In this document: piece by piece, positions 15,384 to 20,100 of the stretch
Layout: every line of letters begins with the position of its first letter
Numbering within the stretch: position 1 is the stretch's first letter
Assembly: GCA_000715635.1 (NCBI GenBank)
Contig: KL569101.1
Coordinates: 100,087-120,186 of the forward strand
Source of the DNA: Streptomyces violaceus
GTDB lineage: Bacteria > Actinomycetota > Actinomycetes > Streptomycetales > Streptomycetaceae
Direction of reading: 5' to 3'
DNA length: 20,100 nt
Made by a program: the position numbers and the translations under genes
Notes under the pieces: model-generated
The model's database searches: none
Seen by the model: only the letters and a program-made list of their open reading frames with translations
Told to the model about the DNA's origin: nothing

Positions 15384-15885
15384 CTTGAGATTCAGTCCCT
15401 GTCGGTGGGCGCCGGCTGCGGAGTGCCGGACCCCGGCCTGTGCCGGATCAGCGGTTGGCGGCTGTGGCCGCTCGGGCAGCGAGATCGCGTTCCCTGTCGA
15501 AGGGGGCGATCACGGACGACGCGCGACAGACGGGCTGGCGTGCAGAGTGGCAGGTGGCGCTTCAAGTGACTCCCCCGAGAAGCATGAATGGTCAGCCAGG
15601 TACTCCGACGGTATCTGCTGGGTTTCTCGGTTCGCCAGTGCGAACTTCTCCACAGAATGGGGTGATTTCTGCGCCTAGATGGAGGTGTTCGGAGTGGGCG
15701 GGGATCGGTGTGTGCTATTCAGGGGCGGGCCAGGTGAACGTTTGTCGAGGCAGATGGTCGCCGCCGTGAAGGAATTTGCACAAAGGTCACACCATTGCAT
15801 CTGCTGATGGGCGCTCGATCCGGCGGCTGCCCCGCATGGGATCACCCGTTGCTGTGCCGGCCAACTACCTCTGCGGGCAAGCGTC
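15384..15885. other. Intergenic region upstream of cassette B
   Basis: These 502 bases contain the third promoter-like block (15605-15647) and no frame that looks coding. The stretch 15700-15880 joins the promoter-like block to the inverted lipoprotein relic and is probably rearranged DNA. I see no transposase or clear inverted repeats there. Confidence 0.4.
15605..15647 (-). promoter_or_regulatory. Third copy of the conserved promoter-like block
   Basis: Minus-strand sequence GAAGTTCGCACTGGCGAACC followed by GATACCGTCGG aligns with the blocks upstream of both lipoprotein genes. Here GAACC-like and CGTC-like elements are about 18 bases apart. It could drive the cassette-B operon with a leader of about 215 bases. 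It could also be the leftover promoter of a lost lipoprotein gene, given the relic nearby. Confidence 0.45.
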
Positions 15886-16258
15886 ATGCTGACCACGGAA
15901 GTGGGCGTGGAGAGGGAACCGGCGGGGGATCCGACGAAGGATGCGATTCTGCGGGACGTGGCGTACTCGGCCCAGGCCCGCCTCGAGGGCTTCGTCAAAG
16001 GCGGTGATCACGCCGCCAACCTCGATCGTTACCTTGCGGGGCCTGCTCCTGCTTATTGGAGCAAGCAGATCGCGGCCGTGAAGCAGCAGGCGCTGACGAG
16101 CACTGGCGCCTACCGCTACTACGACTTCGAGGTCACGGACATCGTCAACGACCAGACAGCGGCGGTCAGTTACTGCGAGGACCAACGGAAGGCTTACTTC
16201 AAGGAGATCAAGACCGATACCGCCCTGGTCCGCCCGGTCAGGGTGCTCCTGGCCGAGC
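15877..16258 (+). pseudogene. Inverted relic of the lipoprotein family
   Basis: On the plus strand this encodes sequence clearly related to the mature domain of the lipoprotein at 17319-17975. The relic has DPTKDAILRDVAYSAQARLEG where the intact gene has DETKNAILSDVKERINATDAA. Later it has AVSYCEDQRKAYFKEIKT where the intact gene has ALAYCADESKAFDKDRKT. Signal peptide, lipobox and the last roughly 40 residues are missing, and there is no proper start. The open frame continues past 16258 only as antisense to the secreted-protein gene. It faces opposite to all other family members in the window, so an inversion or recombination event broke it. Confidence 0.8.
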
Positions 16259-16278
16259 GGAACGACGAATCTCGTTTG

Positions 16279-17322
16279 TCACCTGTTGACGGACTGGATT
16301 TCCTGGACGGTGACGTCCTGGTCGTTGCCGAAGGTGCCGTTGGGGAGCTGTGTGGGGTTGGGGTTGCCGGTGCCGGTCCAGGTGATCTCCCAGGTGACGG
16401 TGGCCCGGAGCTTGAAGGCGCCGTCGCCGGAGGAACGGAGGTACTTGATGCCGCAGGGTGGGACCTGGTCGGCCTTCCCCTTTGCGTAGGGCTCGCCGAT
16501 CGAGCCGTCGGCGTTGATCGTGCACTCACCAGAGGCCGGGTAGGTTTCGGCGTCCTCTGTCCCCGCTTCGAGCTTGAGGGCGACAGGCTTGGCGGTGGTG
16601 GTGGCTTGGAGGTTGAGTCCGCCTGCGTTGATCGCTGCGGTCACCGAGACCTCCTTGAACCTGGCCTTGTCCAGCCAAGCCCAGGTTGGGAGATTGACCT
16701 TGGTGTTGCCAGCGGGTGCGAGTGATACCTCAGTGGTCGGCAGCTGGACTCGGTTGTAAGCGAGTTCGGCGAGGATCTGTGGAGTCACGGCATTGGGAAC
16801 ATCGGGGGCGTCACCTGTCTCCACCCAGAATGGCTCCCTGTCGCAGACCTGTGCCTCCGGCTCCATCCACCGGTCCTCATCACGGACGGCGACCCACCAG
16901 CTTCCCTCATCCGCCTTGTCGAGGTTGTAGTTCTTGTACTTGCCGTCCTTGTACTTGTTCCGGAACTGGCCGACAGACGCCTTGGCGTAGCTGTGCTGCC
17001 CCGGTGTGTTGACGGTCTGGTTGTAGTTGTCCTCGACGTGATCCGAGAACTCCTGTGCTGTGCGCGGTTCGTACCAGCAGGCGGGCGGGGTCCAGTCACC
17101 TACCGGTACGACGTTCCCGGAGCTGCTGCCGCCGCTGCCAGTGGTGCTGCCGGAGAAGCGGACCATCGAAACGAGGTCACCGCCGGACCGGCCGCCGCTC
17201 GTCTTCGCGCCACCCTCTCCCTGCGTACGGCCATCTCCCCGCTCTGCGAATGCTGTGCTCGGAGGCAGCGTCAGTGCCGCGACCGTCATTCCCACCAGGA
17301 GCCATGTTCTCCGCGACGTCAC
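16279..17322 (-). CDS. Secreted protein with WTPPxCWY motif (copy 2)
   Basis: I use the GTG at 17322 because it overlaps the lipoprotein stop as GTGA, just as in copy 1; a GTG three codons upstream is the alternative. The 347-residue product has a signal peptide (TSRR, hydrophobic core, AFA cleavage near residue 26). It has a Gly/Ser-rich linker and DWTPPACWYEP, then a variable region, then NTKVNLPTWAWLDK and a C-terminal third nearly identical to copy 1 (GECTINAD, PPCGIKYLRSSGDG, TWEITWTGTG). Four mature cysteines match those of copy 1. It ends in VQEIQSVNR. The region between the CWYEP motif and KVNLPTW is strongly diverged from copy 1, which may mark the part that binds different partners. 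Function is unknown; extracellular location is well supported. Confidence 0.85.
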   Translation of the reverse strand: MTSRRTWLLVGMTVAALTLPPSTAFAERGDGRTQGEGGAKTSGGRSGGDLVSMVRFSGSTTGSGGSSSGNVVPVGDWTPPACWYEPRTAQEFSDHVEDNYNQTVNTPGQHSYAKASVGQFRNKYKDGKYKNYNLDKADEGSWWVAVRDEDRWMEPEAQVCDREPFWVETGDAPDVPNAVTPQILAELAYNRVQLPTTEVSLAPAGNTKVNLPTWAWLDKARFKEVSVTAAINAGGLNLQATTTAKPVALKLEAGTEDAETYPASGECTINADGSIGEPYAKGKADQVPPCGIKYLRSSGDGAFKLRATVTWEITWTGTGNPNPTQLPNGTFGNDQDVTVQEIQSVNR

Positions 17323-17975
17323 CGAGTGCACTTCGCGTTCCCCCTGTCCGAGAGCAGACTCGTGGTCTGCCAGATGCCCTGCGCGTTCCTCTCGACGCGC
17401 GTGTTGTACGCGACGTACGAGTTCTTGGTCACGGCGTTCTTCTCGGACTTTTTGGTCTTGCGGTCCTTGTCGAAGGCCTTACTCTCGTCGGCGCAGTAGG
17501 CGAGGGCTGCCGTGTCCTTGTCCACCGTCACCAGATCGGGGTTGTAGAAGCGCACGCTGCCTGTGATCGACTTGCCGTCATCGACGTATCCCTGGACCCA
17601 TTCGGCAGCTCCGACGAGGGCCTCGCCCTTGTAGTAGAACTTGAGGGCTTCGGAGTTGGGGTCTGCAGCCGTGATGGCGGCATCGGTTGCGTTGATCCGT
17701 TCTTTGACGTCCGACAAGATCGCGTTTTTGGTCTCGTCTCCGGCCTTCCAGGTCTCGAAGGAGTTCTTGACGTCACTCGGCAGCGTGATCGTCGGACGCT
17801 TCACCGAGCCGGGCGCACTGGCAGCCGGTGATGCGGAGTCCTTCTTGTCTCCCTGATCTGCACCCGCGATCTCGTCCGCGCCCTTCGACGAGTCGGCTTC
17901 GCTGCCGCATGCCGTCAGTAGTAGGGCCGCGGTAGCGGCGAGCGCGGCAGCAACGGGCAAAGAGCGGCGCTTCAC
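17319..17975 (-). CDS. Lipoprotein (copy 2), T7SS-neighbourhood family
   Basis: The GTG at 17975 follows GGGGAG and gives KRRSLPVAAALAATAALLL and lipobox LTAC (Cys23), almost identical to copy 1. The upstream in-frame extension to 18818 is not supported. The linker (ADEIAGADQGDKKDSASP) is followed by ITLPSDVKNSFETW and an alpha+beta domain with TGSVRFYNPDLVTVDKD and ALAYCADESKAFDKD, ending in GIWQTTSLLSDRGNAKC. A helix-then-curved-sheet pattern of this length would suit an NTF2-like fold, but I cannot confirm it. The promoter-like block sits 40 bases upstream. The gene overlaps the secreted-protein gene (GTGA), so the two products are probably made in fixed ratio. Confidence 0.86.
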   Translation of the reverse strand: MKRRSLPVAAALAATAALLLTACGSEADSSKGADEIAGADQGDKKDSASPAASAPGSVKRPTITLPSDVKNSFETWKAGDETKNAILSDVKERINATDAAITAADPNSEALKFYYKGEALVGAAEWVQGYVDDGKSITGSVRFYNPDLVTVDKDTAALAYCADESKAFDKDRKTKKSEKNAVTKNSYVAYNTRVERNAQGIWQTTSLLSDRGNAKCTR

Positions 17976-18014
17976 AGTGGACTCCCCGTGAGACAAAGGT
18001 TCAGTCAAGGGCAC

Positions 18015-18056
18015 TGACGTTATCGGTGGGTTGCTGGTTTCGCCAGAGACAACTTC
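18015..18056 (-). promoter_or_regulatory. Conserved promoter-like block upstream of lipoprotein copy 2
   Basis: Minus-strand sequence GAAGTTGTCTCTGGCGAAACC followed by GATAACGTCAG. GAAACC (18037-18042) and CGTC (18017-18020) are 16 bases apart. It sits at the same distance from the start codon as the block upstream of lipoprotein copy 1. Confidence 0.5.
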
Positions 18057-18135
18057 CCTGAAAGCCGGGGCAATACGGGGCATATGAGTTCTCGTTTGTC
18101 CGGTCTGTGTCCTGATCGTGCCCGGAGCGGGAGAG

Positions 18136-18167
18136 GCACCGGACGCCTTGGGCGCGGGGTCCGGTGC
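18136..18167. repeat. Perfect 9-base inverted repeat
   Basis: GCACCGGAC (18136-18144) and GTCCGGTGC (18159-18167) are perfect reverse complements around a 14-base spacer. No T-run follows on either strand. It could be a terminator for transcription entering from the right, or an operator-like dyad. No gene end is adjacent, so the role is unclear. Confidence 0.4.
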
Positions 18168-18229
18168 CGTCGTTGTTATGGGTCGCTTTCGCGATCGCAG
18201 CGCTCTGCATCTCGGGCATTCGCACGGCG

Positions 18230-18455
18230 GAAACGCCGACTTATGCGGCACCGGATCGTCAGGTCGGCCGGCCAGGATCTCAACCTCGGCGCGGTCGTCG
18301 GTCACCTCGCCCGCGGTGTCGCTCCTGTAGGCACGGAGGGGTAGCCGGGTGGCCTCCGGAACTCGTACGCCGTGGATGTGCCTAGGGCCTACGACGATGC
18401 CGAGGGTGGGGACCTGGGGCGCACCCTGGAAGGTGACGTTGATTGACTTGGCCAC
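18230..18455 (-). pseudogene. Coding-like fragment of unknown origin
   Basis: From the GTG at 18455 the minus-strand frame shows typical Streptomyces codon use, with nearly all third positions G or C. It reads sensibly as VAKSINVTFQGAPQVPTLGI, then VVGPRHIHGVRVPEATRLPL and AGEVTDDRAEVEILAG. It has no convincing ribosome-binding site and no stop of its own; it merges into non-coding-looking sequence and then into the lipoprotein frame. I do not recognise the family. It is best read as a remnant of a lost gene, but a small real gene with a frameshift is possible. Confidence 0.35.
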
Positions 18456-18554
18456 CCGAGACAGTCCGCCGGAGCTGCCGACGGGCTGTCCATGTTCGGG
18501 CAGACAGGACTGTACTGGAGGCACAGGCCGTGAACCGCGCGAGTGGTGGAGAAC

Positions 18555-19208
18555 ATGTCTGAGGGTGTTGTTCGGACCGGAAGAAGTGGTCAAGAAGCCT
18601 GGTGGCGAGCCGACTTTGTCCGGTGGTTCTCGTTCAGCCTCGCGTGTGCCGGCGGTTCGCTGGGACTCGCATGGCTCGGCCCCGTCGTGCCGCTGTGGAG
18701 CCCGGTTCGTGGGGTGGCCCTGCTCCTCGCCTGCATCGTGCTGCCGCTGGCATCGGTTCTCGTGCCGCTGCTGATGTTGCGGAGGGTTCCGCGCAAGCAG
18801 CGGAAAGTCGCCTGGCAACTCGTCGTTCCCGTCGTCGCGGGGGTGGCGCTGGGCATGTTCGGAAACGGGGCCGGTGATCAGGTTGCCCTGGCGGAGCGGG
18901 GCGAGTGGGCCGACGTCGTGGTCGTACGCAAGGACGACGCCAAGACCAACTACTGCGACCTGCGGATGGTCGGCGGGCGAGAGATCTCTCCCTCACTCTC
19001 GGAAGGCGAAGGGTGCAGGGACTGGGTGGAGGCGGGCGACAATCTGCGTGTCCGGTACGACCCCGCAGGAGTTGCCAGTCCGACCAGCGATGTGGAGCAG
19101 AGCTCGAACGCCGGTTTCCTCTTGGTTCTCTTCGTCCTCGCCGTCGCGATGGGCACCTGGGGAGGTGTGCGCCAGAGCCGGTGGGACAGGGAGTACGTCC
19201 CGGCGTGA
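18555..19208 (+). CDS. Membrane protein with extracytoplasmic two-cysteine domain, unknown function
   Basis: This is a 217-residue protein. The ATG at 18555 follows GGTGGAG closely (3-base spacing); a GTG at 18543 in the same frame is the alternative. Hydrophobic segments lie near residues 25-45, 53-74 and 85-102. A soluble loop (about residues 105-185) contains WADVVVVRKDD, a Cys in NYCDLRM and a second Cys in GEGCRDW, then LRVRYDPAG. A last membrane helix (about 188-206) and a basic tail follow. The 'x-A-x-V-V-V ... V-x-Y-D-P-x-G' arrangement resembles DUF3592-type membrane proteins, as a weak match. It reads away from the lipoprotein operon and ends 14 bases before the convergent gene at 19223. 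There is no visible link to secretion. Confidence 0.7.
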   Translation: MSEGVVRTGRSGQEAWWRADFVRWFSFSLACAGGSLGLAWLGPVVPLWSPVRGVALLLACIVLPLASVLVPLLMLRRVPRKQRKVAWQLVVPVVAGVALGMFGNGAGDQVALAERGEWADVVVVRKDDAKTNYCDLRMVGGREISPSLSEGEGCRDWVEAGDNLRVRYDPAGVASPTSDVEQSSNAGFLLVLFVLAVAMGTWGGVRQSRWDREYVPA

Positions 19209-19222
19209 GTGGACGGACGTGC

Positions 19223-20100
19223 TCAGTACAGCGCCCCCTTCGGCACCTCGATCTGCCGGTACTCCACCCACCGCCCCAGCCGCTCATGACGACCCGCCAG
19301 TACGAACAGGACGAACGGGGCCGGAAGCCCCACCATGGCCACCACCCACACCGGCAGGAGCCAGCCCAGCTGGGCCACGCACAAACAGCACGTCAGCAGG
19401 CTCGCTGACGTGCGGGCGAACGACCTGGCGCTGTCGGTCATCGTGCGGCGGCTGTCGGTGGAGCGGGGGAGGAGCGCGCCGAGGAGGATGCCGAGGGCCG
19501 CGCCCGCCAGGAGGCCCCAGAGTGCGCCGCCCGGCAGGAACATGGCCGGGAAGCCGTCGTGGGGGAAGTCGAAGGCGCGGCCGGACACCAGGCCCGTGAC
19601 CACGCCGATGAAGGAGGCGCACAGCACGGTGACCGCTGTGAGCTGGTCTCGGATCTGCGCGGCGAGGGTGCCCTCGTCGTCGCTTCGTACCTCACGGAAC
19701 ACACCGCCCGAGCCCACCACGAGCAACGGCGTGCAGACCGCCATCAGGATCGCCGCGCCGAACAGACCGCCGTTCTTGCCCGGAGCGTCCGCGGCAGGGA
19801 AGAAGCCCTGCACCAGCCACGCCACTGCCGCCATGAGCGCGACGTACAGCCAGTAGCCGGCGATCAGTGCCCAGCCCACGCCGACGCGGGCGCGCCGTGC
19901 CAGTGCCAGCGGGGTCTGGAGCAAGCCGGCGACGGGCAGGGCGATCAGGGCCCACGCGAAGACGAAGGCTTCGGAGCCGCGATCTTCGGCCTGGACCTTC
20001 TCGAAGAGTGCCGGGGTCGGGGAGAGGCCGAGTCGTTCCGGAGCCGTCGTCAGCAGCAACGTCAGGGCCAGGGAGGCGACTCCAGCCGCCGTACCGGCGG
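19223..20100 (-). CDS. Polytopic membrane protein (5' end beyond window)
   Basis: At least 292 residues are visible; the frame stays open to the right edge, and the TTG at 20059 is unlikely to be the true start because Ala/Leu-rich coding sequence continues upstream of it. Five to seven hydrophobic segments are seen: the very N-terminal visible part, FVFAWALIALPVAGLL, GWALIAGYWLYVALMAAVAW, FGAAILMAVCTPLLVVG, AVTVLCASFIGVVTGLV, LWGLLAGAALGILLGALL, and a last pair around CLCVAQLGWLLPVWVVAMVG. A charged cytoplasmic loop (REVRSDDEGTLAAQIRDQ) and an Arg/Ser-rich loop lie between them. I recognise no transporter or enzyme motif. It is convergent with the gene at 18555. Confidence 0.68.
   Translation of the reverse strand, partial: AGTAAGVASLALTLLLTTAPERLGLSPTPALFEKVQAEDRGSEAFVFAWALIALPVAGLLQTPLALARRARVGVGWALIAGYWLYVALMAAVAWLVQGFFPAADAPGKNGGLFGAAILMAVCTPLLVVGSGGVFREVRSDDEGTLAAQIRDQLTAVTVLCASFIGVVTGLVSGRAFDFPHDGFPAMFLPGGALWGLLAGAALGILLGALLPRSTDSRRTMTDSARSFARTSASLLTCCLCVAQLGWLLPVWVVAMVGLPAPFVLFVLAGRHERLGRWVEYRQIEVPKGALY

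Larger units (their letters stand above)
17976..18554. other. Intergenic region between lipoprotein copy 2 and the divergent membrane protein
   Basis: These 579 bases hold the promoter-like block (18015-18056), the shared 19-mer (18105-18123), an inverted repeat (18136-18167), and a coding-like segment of unknown origin on the minus strand (18230-18455). Apart from these I see nothing that I can call. Confidence 0.5.

Noticed and set aside
15675..15998. Minus-strand frame with a C-x-x-C pair between cassette B and the relic
   Set aside because: Short, with no start signal and no family match, and overlapping the lipoprotein relic on the other strand.
16259..16725. Continuation of the plus-strand frame beyond the lipoprotein relic
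   Set aside because: From 16279 it is antisense to the secreted-protein gene, and similarity to the lipoprotein stops before that.
17976..18818. N-terminal extension of lipoprotein copy 2 to 18818
   Set aside because: The lipoprotein signal peptide, the ribosome-binding site at 17975 and the promoter-like block all place the start inside; the extension is not one coherent protein.
1..20100. CRISPR arrays, tRNA or rRNA genes, transposases
   Set aside because: I saw no regularly spaced repeats, cloverleaf-like sequences, rRNA signatures or transposase motifs in the window.

Overview
The window is high-G+C DNA with strong third-position G/C bias, GTG/TTG starts and polypurine ribosome-binding sites. 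It is almost certainly chromosomal DNA of a Streptomyces-like actinomycete. Nearly every recognisable gene belongs to, or sits beside, a type VII (ESX/WXG100) secretion locus.

Layout. (1) Positions 1-3367 (minus) hold most of an FHA-containing FtsK/SpoIIIE ATPase of the EccC/EssC type, running off the left edge. A WXG100-family protein (3731-4033, plus) is read divergently from it. (2) Positions 4046-5417 hold a strong hairpin, a PH-like membrane-associated protein (minus) and a small four-helix membrane protein (plus). (3) Positions 5504-5960 hold two decayed gene relics. (4) Positions 6071-9318 (minus) form cassette A: small WXG100-like protein, T7SS-signal effector-like protein, small membrane protein, and a GTGA-coupled pair of unknowns. 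(5) Positions 9371-11124 hold a lipoprotein plus secreted-protein pair (copy 1). (6) Positions 11431-15383 (minus) form cassette B: small WXG100-like protein, T7SS-signal effector-like protein, PH-like protein, helper-like protein related to one in cassette A, and a second PH-like protein. (7) Positions 15384-18054 hold an inverted relic of the lipoprotein family and a second lipoprotein plus secreted-protein pair (copy 2), with a conserved promoter-like block repeated three times in the region. (8) Positions 18555-20100 hold two unrelated-looking membrane proteins; the last runs off the right edge.

Reading of the whole. The EccC-like ATPase would power export through the membrane. The paired small WXG100-like and larger T7SS-signal proteins in cassettes A and B look like co-secreted heterodimeric substrates. 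The PH-like, helper-like and membrane proteins encoded with them are candidate chaperones, adaptors or immunity factors. The lipoprotein/secreted pairs would act outside the membrane. The most interesting content is this repeated, partly decayed set of accessory protein families that I cannot match to a described T7SS component. Assignments beyond the ATPase, the WXG100 protein and the T7SS-signal proteins are inference from sequence patterns and from paralogy inside the window.
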